Shown here piece by piece: positions 48,161-60,600 of a stretch of DNA of 64,000 bases. Position 1 is the stretch's first letter. Every line of letters begins with the position of its first letter. The position numbers were made by a program, and so were the translations under genes. Source of the DNA: Liolophura sinensis (lineage: Eukaryota; Mollusca; Polyplacophora; Chitonida; Chitonidae); assembly GCF_032854445.1 (NCBI RefSeq), contig NC_088295.1, positions 82,938,644 through 83,002,643 on the forward strand, written 5' to 3'. The notes below the pieces were generated by a model that saw nothing but the letters and a program-made list of their open reading frames with translations, ran no database searches and was not told the origin of the DNA.

Positions 48161-48619
48161 ATGTATATATTCAACTCAGCAGTTTTAACCTCAAAGAAGA
48201 TTACTTTCATGTTGTTTTTTGTGTTTGTTCTGGTGAATTCTGTATCTGGCGAAAAGCGGTTTAACTTGCAGCGATACTGCAGATCTAAATGTAACATTGG
48301 ACAGGGTGGAAATCTCTGCAGGTGCAACGCTTTTCATTTTGCCGGCAAAAGAGCGGACTTTGTGTCACATGGATTAAGAACGAGTTCGGAAAGCGTGTCA
48401 CAGTCTCGCTCCAAGAATATCCCATCGGAATCGGCATCAGGAAAGTTTCTGAACGACATTCCGTCTTTTCAACTGATCACTTCTGATGGTCAAGAGGAGC
48501 TGAGTGAAGACGGGGTTGCGAATGAGGTGCCAGAAAAGGGTGGTAGAGATGGTGGCACACTAAGGAAGACTGCTGCTCTCCTGAAGAAACTCATTGACTT
48601 CTTGAGGAAAGAAAGGTAA
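48161..48619 (+). CDS. Secreted precursor of an amidated, four-cysteine neuropeptide (HFAamide type)
   Basis: The 152-aa frame begins with a signal peptide whose hydrophobic core is residues 17-28 (MLFFVFVLVNSV). A dibasic site (EKR, 31-33) follows. The mature peptide is residues 34-61 with Cys at 40, 44, 53 and 55 (CX3CX8CXC). It ends CNAFHFA before Gly62-Lys63-Arg64, the classical amidation and cleavage signal. The 88-residue remainder is hydrophilic, with an amphipathic basic tail (KTAALLKKLIDFLRKER). One peptide directly after the signal peptide is typical of cyclic neurohormones. HFAamide is, as I recall, a named molluscan or lophotrochozoan neuropeptide; I could not check. The acceptor at 48137 begins the exon. 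A donor-like AG|GTAATT overlaps the stop (48614-48619), so the native C terminus may differ. Met17 is an alternative start. Confidence 0.82.
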   Translation: MYIFNSAVLTSKKITFMLFFVFVLVNSVSGEKRFNLQRYCRSKCNIGQGGNLCRCNAFHFAGKRADFVSHGLRTSSESVSQSRSKNIPSESASGKFLNDIPSFQLITSDGQEELSEDGVANEVPEKGGRDGGTLRKTAALLKKLIDFLRKER

Positions 48620-49162
48620 TTGTTCTTGTATTTTCTTTTCACATCTTGACCAACCTTTAGTCAACCTTTATTAAATCTTTTTCTAGATATTGGAATGAAA
48701 TAAATCTAAGTCCTAACTGCTCAACTACAAAACATGGAAGAAGCCCGAGTTTTATGTAACTTGTCATTTTATTATTTTCTATATACTTATTTCCACGTTT
48801 GATCCCTAAATAAATGGAGAGTTTGATTCTAAACCTTAAAATACTCCTGTGCTCAGAGTTAGCAATCTAATAAAAACACAAAAATATTGTGGGCTATTAA
48901 GGTTTGTAAATTACAATAATTTAATTGTCATTTTAACCAAAGTTTTCTTTGTGATATTTGTTTTCATTGTATATAAAAACGCTTGTCTCTTTAGTTGTAA
49001 AATACATGGATATACAGTTTGAAGAATAAGAGGCGTCCATTACATCGTTTTGGTCTGGACTCATTGTAAGACAAAGATATACTTCCCCTTTGGGGAAAAG
49101 ATATTCTCTGAAGCATTTCTGGGATATATCAATAATACAAGGCAACAAGCTTACATAGAGTT

Positions 49163-49350
49163 ATCATCAAGCCATTATCGAGCTTGACACGGTAACCGCT
49201 GAAAATCATTTTAGCTTTTAAGCAATATTTCCATAGGAGTGAAAATTTGTATTTTGCGAACATGCCACAACCTTTGACCCCTTATCTTTTGGGTAGTTAC
49301 TTTGTACTGTGACATTTTTTGTTTGAAGACTCGGGAGTAATGGCTAATTT
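49163..49350 (+). repeat. Direct repeat pair, copy A (about 185 bp)
   Basis: Matches 50821-51004 through atcatcaagc, aatcattttagcttttaa, gtgaaaat.tgtattttg and taatggctaattt blocks, with about one change in five to six bases. Downstream of the neuropeptide gene; unclassified. Confidence 0.78.
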
Positions 49351-50576
49351 GGGAATAGTGACATTCACTGCACCTCCGATATCAGTCAATCGGGAAAGAC
49401 TTAATCTGTTGCCAGCGATGGTCACTGTATGTGGATGCCATACGCACACCATTTCAAGATGAAGTGAACATCGCACCTGCTGCCAGTGCGTGATCATAAA
49501 ATCAATTTCTTAATTTTTTCATAAACCAAGCTCTTGCAAACGAAATGTTTTGATCTTAACCTGCCCAGTAATTATCCCCTATTTCGGTGTTAATGATAAT
49601 GTCGTTACAGGTCATATTCCTGATAAAGAAAACAGCTTGCTATGATGTGCAATGTGTTCTGGGTGTTAGAAGTCGTTGCATTGTCTGTTGGCAGAGGTTG
49701 TTAAGTTTTTACCATCAGGTTTGAAACGGGACGGTTCGTTTTATTCACGCCACAATACCGCCTTCAACTTAACTTGTGCGAATGACCTTTTTCTTTTCGT
49801 TAGACACAAAAAACAACCAGATATATCGCTAACGTATGTATTTAATGGATGTTACAAAACCGACATTATTAGTTCCATCAGGGTTTATAGTGTTGGTTTA
49901 TTACTCGATGAAAGCGTTTGGGCACAAACTAGTTTTCCGTGATATTAAACAATATAGAAGAAAAGAACTTTCGCCCTTTATGCCTGGCAGGAGAGGTAAA
50001 CTAGTTCAACTTTCTTGATTTTTTCGATCCACATACACCTTCAGAAATGTGTTTCTATGGTCATGAGTATCTACATTGTGCTTATATTCTTGTATTTGCT
50101 CCTGTGTCTCTATTATCATGTAGCACCTGTTTATTGTTATCACTGTAGTCAAGTTTCGCTGGTCTAGAACGAAGCATACGTCAACGTCTCGATGGCTTCT
50201 TTTCACAGCTTTAGTTCGCCCTATCATCGCTATATTATTTAATTACAATTAGTTCCTGTCTCGTTGTAAAATGGGCGGGTAAAAATGGCAGATTACCGGA
50301 GAAAGTATTGTGTAGGCGACACCTGATGGAGTGGACCGAAGTGGCTTTCACAAAAACATAGGTGGCGAATTTACAATTACAGGCTATAAACGGAATTAAA
50401 ATTGATTATGGGTAAGCAGTTAAGGCTGTTGGTGATACATTGATTCCCTGGACAACCAGCTTCTATCAGCGCTAGAGTGCAGGAGGGAGTTGTTGTTTAA
50501 TCCATGACTTCACCATTATCTGCCTCCCCTCACCCCCACCCCCCGAAGAGATGCATGTGTAAATTCCTTCTGTACC
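49351..50576. other. Intergenic, no supported gene
   Basis: Nothing recognised apart from the flanking repeat pair. Confidence 0.35.
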
Positions 50577-50662
50577 TGGTTTCCTCACCACCATAACGCT
50601 GGCCGCCCTCGTATAAGTGAAATATTCTTGAGACGGGAAACATTAATCAAATAAATATAAAT
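50577..50662 (+). mobile_element. SINE 3'-end fragment
   Basis: Plus-oriented end of the family at 29066: cctggtttcctcaccaccat, ctggccgccctcgtataagt, gaaatattcttgag and the tail atcaaataaatataa. The 5' two-thirds is missing. Confidence 0.82.
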
Positions 50663-50820
50663 TCCTACCTTTGTCCAAAAATGTAATTTTAGACATTGGC
50701 TTTTGATAATTAATTTATAAAAAAAAAGTACAGCTGTAACTAAATTAAGACAATAAAATACCGAGAAAAAAGTTTGGACTGAAAGACAACCTGGAAGTTT
50801 CCATAAAAATTGAAGTTGAA

Positions 50821-51004
50821 TCATCAAGCTATTACAGAGCTTGGCATGTTAACTGCTGATAATCATTTTAGCTTTTAAATAGTATTACTGTGGGCGTGAA
50901 AATCTGTATTTTGTCGACATGCTTCAACCCTTGAACGGTTTTCTTTCGCGTGGTTACTTATTACTATGTCGTTTTTGAAGACTCGGAAATAATGGCTAAT
51001 TTGT
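50821..51004 (+). repeat. Direct repeat pair, copy B
   Basis: See 49163-49350. Same orientation, about 1.66 kb further right. Confidence 0.78.
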
Positions 51005-52739
51005 GGCGTTTATCTCACCCGCTATAAATCGGGATTGGCTTATGGAATAAACGTCACAGTAATAATGATGGCAATATAAGAAAGATATGCCAGGCATACC
51101 TGACTTTTTGATTTTTTAAATAAATACAGGTATTTTCCGTACAACGAGGTGGTAACAAGACCGAGCACTACACACATTTTCCTCTCTGCAAAAGAATAAT
51201 AAAGCAAATTATATCTATAGTGTAATTAGTTTTACACGAAGGTGTACTCGGAATGTTTTCCACCTTTTCTTATTTTGAACTTTTATCTTTTATGAGGTAT
51301 TTCATACTGCACTTTTGATTAACAGCGCTTTGTAGTGTGTTGATTTATACCGTATTTACAGAACAACGAGCGAAACGATTGTGTTTAACGGAATCAATTT
51401 AAGTTTCGGGAAGCGGTACCACTCTTCATTTGAGCGTGTTTGGTATGATTGTGAGCCTAATTATAACACATCTATTACCCAGACTTGCATCAGAAAGTGT
51501 CAGTATACCATTCGTTTCGGGACAGTTGCCTGGCAGTCAATACAGCTCTAAATGTGAAGAGTTTTCAGGTAATTGGATATGTCATTTATTAGTCGAAGCT
51601 CTCCTGGGTGAATTCTTAATTGGAAAGGTGTTCGGCAAGGACCATATCATATTTGACTTCGGAGAAAGATTTATTTGCTGTTGGCGTGATAAAGTTACCA
51701 TTGTTTACTCGTCAAGTTCACGATTACAATAGCACTGTGGAGGGTTATTCGTCATGGCCTCCGTCACGTCCAGAGTAGAGACCGCTAGAAATGAGCTGTT
51801 TAAACTGGTCTCGACGCCCACCGTATGTCGTCAGCCCCAATAGGATACCCTTAAGGGGACAGTTTACAATGAAAACTTTTTCACGTGAATTACGTGCAAT
51901 AATTAATTTTCCGATGAAAATCAATAGTGGCAGTAGAGAGTGGCATTGTTCCGATTGGATTGTGAGTATTGTCCGAGTCATAGTGCTGGTTGGACTAACA
52001 CCCGCTCCTTCCTCCCTCATTATAATACTCACAGTGCTTGACAAACAGTGTTTGCGGAGTGTTTCATTTTGTGGTTCCTCCGCACCCGTCACGGGTTGGC
52101 ATGTATATAAATAATATATCTCATTCCAATTAATTCAATATAAGTAAAGCACATCAGTACATCTTTTACACTAAAGAAACTCCTATAATAACACTTTCTT
52201 ATACCTGAATACCTGAACATAAACTTAAGGTTGACTCAAGATATCTTACTTACACCTCACACCAACACTTTCCCAAAGAACACCATACACAAGATCACGT
52301 AACGCACGTTATGAAAGAAGACTTACAGTTTGTTTCTTTTGGCCTGTCGCCTATATTCAGCTGTCTGTAAAATCAGTCCTACGCGCTGCCAAAATTGCCT
52401 TCTGCTGCTCACACGTAATATCACAAGATCTACTCATTGATATGTTGTACGTCTATATTAATACGAGTAAAACGCAGTTAGAATAATTTTTCTATTTCAA
52501 AATTTTAAAAAACCAGCCTCCGTTTGCCTGGTTTCACTACACAGCCTACACTACTGTCTTAGCGAATAGACGACATAACAAAATTTCCTAACAGCCAACA
52601 CTAAATCCATAATTAAAGTTATATTATACAGACTATAACAAAGAAATTCCTGCTATTTTATCTGAAGATGTCTTTAAATTATAACAAAAAACATAGACAT
52701 GTACATACATGTACGTGGAGAGGCTTTACCACAGAATAC
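51005..52739. other. Intergenic, no supported gene
   Basis: The + frame 51430-51732 could begin with a hydrophobic segment (MIVSLIITHLLPRL), and both strands are open for over 100 codons at 51745-52114, but no family, consistent splice sites or coding bias was recognised. Left uncalled. Confidence 0.35.
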
Positions 52740-54680
52740 ACCATATTAGAACACACGTGTACCTGAAGACACCTTACCACAAAGCATACCATACCAAAAC
52801 ACATGTTTCTTGAAGACGTCTAACCAGCGAAAACATACTGGAACACATCCTATCTGAAGACATTTTTCCACATCACACGTTACCGCCTGATCACTGAACA
52901 CACCATACCAGAACACATGTGATCTAAAGACGTCTTTCCAGAGAATATCAGAACGCACGTTACCTGAAGACGTCATACCACTGAACACACCAGGACACAT
53001 CTTACCTAAAGATCTTTACCACAAAAAAAACCCATAACGGAACACAGTTTACCTCAAGACACCTTACCTGAGAAACAGAATATCAGAACACTTCTCACCT
53101 GCAGACACCTTACCAGAGAACACACCACACCAGAACGCAAGTTACCTGAAGCCACCCTTCCAGAGAACACACCATACAGGAACACATGTTTCCGGAAGAC
53201 GTCTTATCGCAGAATACACCATACCAAGACACATATTACCTGAAGACGTAAGACAACTGAACACGCCATACCAGAACACATATTACCTAAAGATCTTTAC
53301 CACAAAACACAACATAGCAGAACACACTTTACCACAAGACACCTTACCTGAGAAAACAGAATATCAGAACACTTCTCACCTGCAGACACCTTACCAAAGA
53401 ACACACCACACCAGAACGCACGTTACCTGAAGCCACCATTCAAGAGAACACACCATACCGGAACACACGTTTTCAGAAGACGCCTTACCACAGAACAAAC
53501 CATACCAAGACACATGTAACCAAAAGATGCCTCACCACAGAACACGCCCTACCAGAACTCACTTTACTGAAGGCGTCGTACCCCAGAGCACACCATACCA
53601 GCTCACACTTTACCTGGAGACACCTTTCCAGAGAACACACCATATCGGAACACATGTTACCTAAATATTTTTGCCACAGAATAAACCATAACAGAACACA
53701 GTTTACTTCAAGACACCTTATCTGAGAAAGCAGAATATCAGAACATTTCTCACCTGCAGACATATTACCAGAGAACACACCACACAAGAATGCATGTTAC
53801 CTGAAGCCACCATTTAAGAAAACACACCGGAACACACGTTTCCAGAAGACGCCTTACCACAGAACACACCATACCAGGACACATGTAACCCGAAGACGCC
53901 TTCGCACAGAACACGCTATTCCAGAACGCGCTTTACCTGAAGACACCTTTCCAGAGAGCACACCCAGAGACGCCTTACCAAAGAACAGACCATACCAGAA
54001 AACTTGTTACCTGAAGACACTTTTCCAGAGAACACAACATACCAGAACACAGGTTACTTGAAGTCACCTTACCAGAGAGTACACCGTTACCTGAGGAAAC
54101 CTTACCGCAAAAAACATGATACCAGAACACAATTTACCTGGAGATGGTTTACCACACAACACACTATACCAGAAGACATCTTACCTTGAAACACCTTACC
54201 AGAGAGTACACCATTCCAGAACGCATGTCACCTGAAAACATGTATCCAGAAAATACACAATATCAGGGAAACATGTCACTCGAAGACGTCTTACCACAGA
54301 ACAGACCATATTAGAAAACATGTTACCTGAAGACGCCTTACCGCACAACAGACCGCATAGGACACGTGTTACCAGAAGATGCCTTGCCACAGAGCACGAC
54401 ATAACAGAACACATGTTACCTGAAGACGCCTTAACACAGAACAGACAGTACCAGGACACGAGTTACCTGAAGACGCCTTGTCACAGAGCACACTATAACA
54501 GAACAAATGTTACCTGAAGACGCCTTACAACAGAAGAGGCCATACCAGAACACTGAAGATGCCTTACCGCAGGACACATGTTACCTGAAGACGCCTTACA
54601 ACAGAGCGCACCATTCCACAACCTGGAGACGAATTACCAGAAAACACATGTTACATGAATATTCATTCCATGATAAAGAA
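52740..54680. repeat. 47-bp minisatellite with higher-order structure
   Basis: Unit of the form ttacctgaagacgccttacc, acagaacacaccataccaga, acacatg. The start of the unit recurs at 54322, 54369, 54416, 54463 and 54510, exactly 47 bp apart. A longer block beginning cctaaagatctttacc recurs at 53005, 53286 (281 bp, about six units) and, diverged, at 53660 (374 bp, about eight units), showing multi-unit duplication. About 40 units in total. Confidence 0.93.
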
Positions 54681-57600
54681 AACAATAAAAATCGCATAAA
54701 AGAGCACCTGAAAGCGCCTCAATATAAAACACATCAAACTTACATAGCATGCATTTTCTGTCTTGCCAGCATTTTCTGGCGTAAAATTTGTTTACCATTT
54801 GAATATTTAAATTAAAGGACATATGGTTTCCTTCCCTCATTCATTCCCTATGCCCTTCCTTTAAATGTCACTGGTCTATCACACCATAAACAAAAAACCG
54901 AAGAAATGAAGCTTTTTTCCAATATAATTGAACACGACCAAAGCGGATGTGGTGTGAAAATTTTAGATAAAATGAATTTACGACTTGCTAAAAGCATTTC
55001 CGTTTTGCATAGCCAGTTTATGTTGGTTGCGAGCGATTTACATACATATTTCATAGCTTAATCGGAATGTGTATTATTAGCAGTCACCTCATCACAGATG
55101 ATGGATAAATCTGTATGTTTTCTTTGGCGTGCAAAGCTCGGTGCATTGAATACTAATTATCAACAAGGTCAATTCCCACCTAATGGATGGATTCTAATAT
55201 CAGATTCTGGGTTTCTTCTCTTTTTTTCTTATTAATAAGCGAAAAATGCTTATTTATACATTACATTGTTACCTCAATGTATGATTTACATACCCAAAGA
55301 CTTCTCGTTGGCCTAGTAATATAAAGTGTTGATCTTGGAAACTGCTCACCTTCAGGTTAATGCAGCTTTTTAATGCAGCCGCCGCTTCAGTTAGCTCGCC
55401 TGTAGTTAATTACAAAAAGAAACCGAAGTGTATAAATTTTTCCAAAATGATGTTTTAACAGTATCTGACATGTAGTTATATATACAGCCTTTTCCTTGAA
55501 GGGTATTACTAATATCTGTAAAAACGATTCTTGTGCAAAAAATTGTGACAACAGTACAATTTATGTACATGTGTCACTCATGTTTACTTTATAACGAGCA
55601 GGTAGGCATAAATGGTGCAGGATATGCCTCTTTCTGTCCACGTATATCTCATACTGGAATTTTCCTAGAAACCTCGATCTTTGCTCCTGCCTATGGGTTT
55701 TTGTAGGTGTAGCGCCCAGCACGCTTGTCAGCGGCTGACTGCTCTCTTAACCAGACGGAGTGATCGTTAAGTAATCAGCTGACAGTCAGAATCATTGAGG
55801 CCCAAGACATTAACAAGCTATCCTAGCTGCTGTTTTTCCGAGCCACCGGGCTCCGGCAGATTCAATCGTGTTTCCTCGCGCCCGTCCTGTTTAACATTCC
55901 ATCGAAAGGACAGCACTGAGGCACAGCTTGTCACAAGATAAACCACAAATCTAGATAAATAATACTAGCACCGACACAGGTGTCTTCATATTTCCTCACT
56001 AAGCTTATTTTTGGAGAATTAGCCACTGAGAACAGCGTGAACAAACGATATAAACATAAGGTGTGTGTCTCAACTTGATTTGGAAGCGATTGCTCACAAG
56101 TTCCACACATGCGGAATGGTGCTACTTACTTTCTCCTCAACCAAAGTTATCCGATTTCAGTCTGACAGCCATGGCGTTGAAAACAAATCTTTGCTTCTAC
56201 TATCAAGACATGACCTTAAGAAGTCTTTCCTCTTATTGTGTCAGTACCTGGTTAGTTTTTAGAGGAGTTTTTTTTATTTTTCCTGTGTTTCAAACAAAAG
56301 TTCCTCCCTTTTTTTGTTTTTGTTAAGTCCACCACGTTGACCATAATCGACGATCGGTGTGGAAATTTCTTCGTCCCAATAGTGGTTGACATGATAATCA
56401 ATCGGGTAGAGGGAAGCATTTTAAAAGCTTTTCTACATCCCCAGTTAAATAGATAAGTGCACTGGTACATGTAGGTTTACCAACCCAAGGTGTGTCGTAG
56501 TTGGCCGCTTAGTAATCCCGAAAACGTGGTTCAGAAAGTGCACAGAACCTTTCAAGTTACGATGGTTTCTATTGACTGGTGTCTTGCTAGGACAGCTAAT
56601 GAAATAAATTTACATTCAATATCTTCTCAAATACGCAAAAAAACGGTTCTGGTTTTACGTTTAAATTTGTATCAAGTAGATATTGAAGTGGTGTGATTTT
56701 ATCCACCCACTCACCCCCGCACCCCATCCACCTCACCACTTAACCACTCTATCCGGTTTCTCAGTAAATAAACCAATAAAACGTGCAACGCTGATATAAG
56801 TATGAATTAATCCAGCTTATGACGAAAGTAGCAAACGGGTCAGGAAATGTGGGCTTCAAGATACAGTTTTGTCATCAAGGTGAAATCCATGGTTATCCAT
56901 GTAAATAGTGTAGTCACCTGTTTCTCTTTTTTTTTCTTTTTTTTTTCTTTCTTTTTTTTAATTCTTCTACTGCCGTTTTTTTCCAGTGAAATCTCTACAT
57001 TCGTGGTGTGGTTTACATGCAATAATAGGGGAAAGCATAGTACGGTTCCCTTGCGGGAAAGGCTCACGAGGAAGTGCAGAACTAAGCTGGGAATCTCCGA
57101 GGAAATCATCTCTAGCGGCAGTCGATAATCTACCCATTGATCAGCCAATACCTCCCCTAGACTTTATTGTCCTCGATCGGCTAATCAGGAAATGATTTAA
57201 ACGGCTTGTTCACCACTGTCACTGTCAATAGTTAAACCCGCAGTAAATGGCTAGTCAGGGGTGGCTTTCTGAGGGATGTAAAAATCAATCAATTTAACTT
57301 AATTTGATATCAGAGATAAGGTAGCAGCTATAGCCGTACACGAACAACCTTCTCATTCATATTCTCGCTGGAGGAGGTATCAGTATTGTTTATAGGTTGA
57401 GATATGAACAAGTGAAGCACTGCCAAAATGCAGATAACAACCTTATGGCATCGTATTAACACTGTCAACATCTCTTTCTTGTTGAACCGATTTTGTGGTT
57501 AAGTACAGGTTGAGCGTGGCATAGGGAGCGTGAAGTACTTGATATGAACTTGCTTCTAATGCGTAGCTGATATACCGAGCTCCCGTTCTGAGAAAGCGCT

Positions 57601-60600
57601 GGTTAAGGTCTTCCATCCATGGGACTTAGCTAGTAGGATCCCTGTGGTCCAAACAAAACTCACTAAGACAAGTTTGTTTTTAATAAAGGAGATGATAAAT
57701 CGCAAGATCAGATACGAGCCTGGAAAAGAATAAAAGAATTAGGCCTACCAAGTAAAAAGATAGTACATATACCTTTTCTTCCTGACGCTTGAATCGAACT
57801 TACAAATGAATACACGAATTTCGGCCGTAATGTCTGTGTACACGAATCTTGTCGCCTGTTTGGAGAAATGGAAACTCCATTGTGGTGTTCTCGAAAGATT
57901 CAACTCGCTTTGAAATAAAGCATGCTAATTGAAATAGTTACTGAACAACGTTTTGTGCACGAAATTGAATGACGATCACTTTAAAACGAGGTTTTTAAAA
58001 CGGGGTTGAAATATTTTTTGTAATCAGTGCAGCACATATAATCGAATGGCAGCAATGTCTCATTGACTTGGAGCATGTTATTTCTTGTTGACCTGGTTAC
58101 AGTGAACATTTGATTCATACAGTTTTTGAAAAAAAGGTTCGTTATGGCTGCGCTAAAAGCTTTGTCTTTGATGAAGCATTTTGATCTGATCCAAGTATTG
58201 GTGAGCACACCTGATCGAAGACGCTGTTATTCTGGACAACCTATCGGTTAGCTTAGTTAAACAGCAAATTCATTCCATTGATAGCTGTTAGAAGAACGGT
58301 TTGGATCCAAGAGATGGATTGTGTGTTTTCTCAGCCTTGGCTCTGTGAATGGAGACATTCTCTTTATCGTTTACACATCTGATAAATGAAGAATACCTTG
58401 AGCATTAACCAACGAACGCAAACAGTATGATTATAGAGAAAGGCACAGCAGTGTTCCGTATGACATCAAGCTCCGCGACCAGCTTCTGCAAACTATATCC
58501 CCACACTTAAACATAAATCGGCGCATCTGAAATTTTTTCATGTCACACATACTTAAAGATGTTATCTATTAGCGTCTACAGTTTCCTTCATGTGTTAACT
58601 TGCATTGAGCTGCCTGTATGTAGTAAACATGTTATACGTGCCACAATTAATCTTGGTACAACATTTGTACTTGAAGAATTGCTGTTACATTTTGCAGATT
58701 CATTTTAATGGACGTTTTCAAACCTTGATCCAATCTGCGTTCAATAACGTTTTAATAAGAGACATACAAAAACGAATGTAGATTTGATACGGATTAACTA
58801 AAGAGTAAGAAGAACAGTTTGATCAACCGTAACGTTTTTCACTAAATATAAAGCGTTAAGAGCTACGTTTGGAATACATTTCTGTAGACATCATGGAGTG
58901 GAATCTGCTCTTTCCATTTAGATGTATGTATTTCCCAAGTGTTTATTTGTCTGCGAGTATGATATCTTCTACCCATTGAACCCACTGTGTGATTCCCCAT
59001 GAACCAGTCGGCACTTACATTGTGGCATTGTCGGAGATTTGATGCTCATTTGTCATAGCCTACTCAACCAAACACATTTTATTACAGATGCCCTTCGGTC
59101 TGTATTCTGAGTTATTAATGCCCCTATCTGTATCCACGGGAGGCTGTTCCGTCGGCACGTGTTTCTGACAATGGGACCAAACAGTTCTCGGGGCCAGGCT
59201 GCTGTACCTCGTGCTGCTCCCACACCCCCGGGGAACTTGCGCGAGCCGGAGTGGGAGGGGTGTTAGTTTTTAATTTCAGTACAAAAATATCCTCCTGGCA
59301 TCACGGTCTTGCACATCGACCAGGCGATCACTTTTTTTTAGGCTGCGCAGAACTGATTTTTGATGGTATTTTTGCCAAGTGGTCGTCACTTGAGGGGCTA
59401 TTTACTGGCATGATTAATACACTGTACCTGTGGCTACCGAGGCTGCACTTGCAGTGCTGTCCCGGGTGACTGGGGTCTGTATAACTAGCCAGAAGTAGGC
59501 TCAGTCAACCAGCCAAAACCCGCTGTGACACATTACATTATTCAGATGTTGAATACTTTCATTCTGGGAATTCGTGGACACAACAGTGTTTACTTAGTCA
59601 AGTTGTGCAAACAAAACGTAGATAGAATTACTGGCGGTAATGAGGCGGCGCTTGTAGCAGCGGCGAACTGCCGTTTCAAGGAGTAATAACGCGTTCAACT
59701 CGAAGTTACTTTGGCCAGCTTCATTTGGCTTAATGCAGTCAATCGATGGAGGCAATTTTCTCACAGATAATTGAATATAGATACCGTGCACCGATGAATG
59801 GCATGAAGAGTGTCACGTGATCTCACAAAACAATGCTAAGTTTGTGATAAACCGTCTACCATTACTAAATTCTTATAATACATCTGAAAAAGAGGAGTCT
59901 CGAGGTTCGGAATTTCCATTTGACGGCGTAAAATATCTTTGTTCCAGTAAATTTCCTTCTCGACGATATATGCAAAAAATCAGGCAAATAATTCTTACCA
60001 GTCACCAATTTCGACAAGTCTGGGTTACAGTTTAAGGCATTGTCCTCGTCTAGAAAACAAGTTTGTGCAGTTTAACATTAGGAATTTAAAAAGTGTTCTA
60101 ACAGAAATTTCCTTGCAAGCATATATTGATTGTGACGTTATATGTCACTAGTTAATAACAATATCTATATTGAATATGATTTTACGGAGAGTTAAACACA
60201 GGCGAGAAGTTTATGAAACAGACTATAGAGAATGTTTTTGTGATGTCACCATTCAGACATTACAGGGTTCAGTTGTTCAAACGTGTATTTTTTACTTAAG
60301 CCTGTATTAATGTTAGTCCAGACTAAAGTGCTATTTACATTGTAGTAGGATGAGACTAATATTTACGATTTAAGCCTGGCTTATCTTTAATACACTTTTG
60401 AACATCTGCCCCTTGGAGATTTTAAACACGTTTTTGGCCTTTATTTCGACCGTGTTTGTCTCAAATACTGTACAATGCTCGCTTAGATTTTCGACGGCAA
60501 CAACACATGTGGAAGTTGCCTTCTGTTTTCTTTTCTTAGCTTATAACTTTTTTAAAACTGTGGACAGTAAATCATAGCCATAGGCCATAAACAAATCTGG

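Noticed and set aside
51430-52114. Possible secreted protein (51430-51732) and a two-strand open region (51745-52114)
   Set aside because: No family resemblance, GTG-type start for the first, overlapping opposite frames for the second; insufficient evidence.
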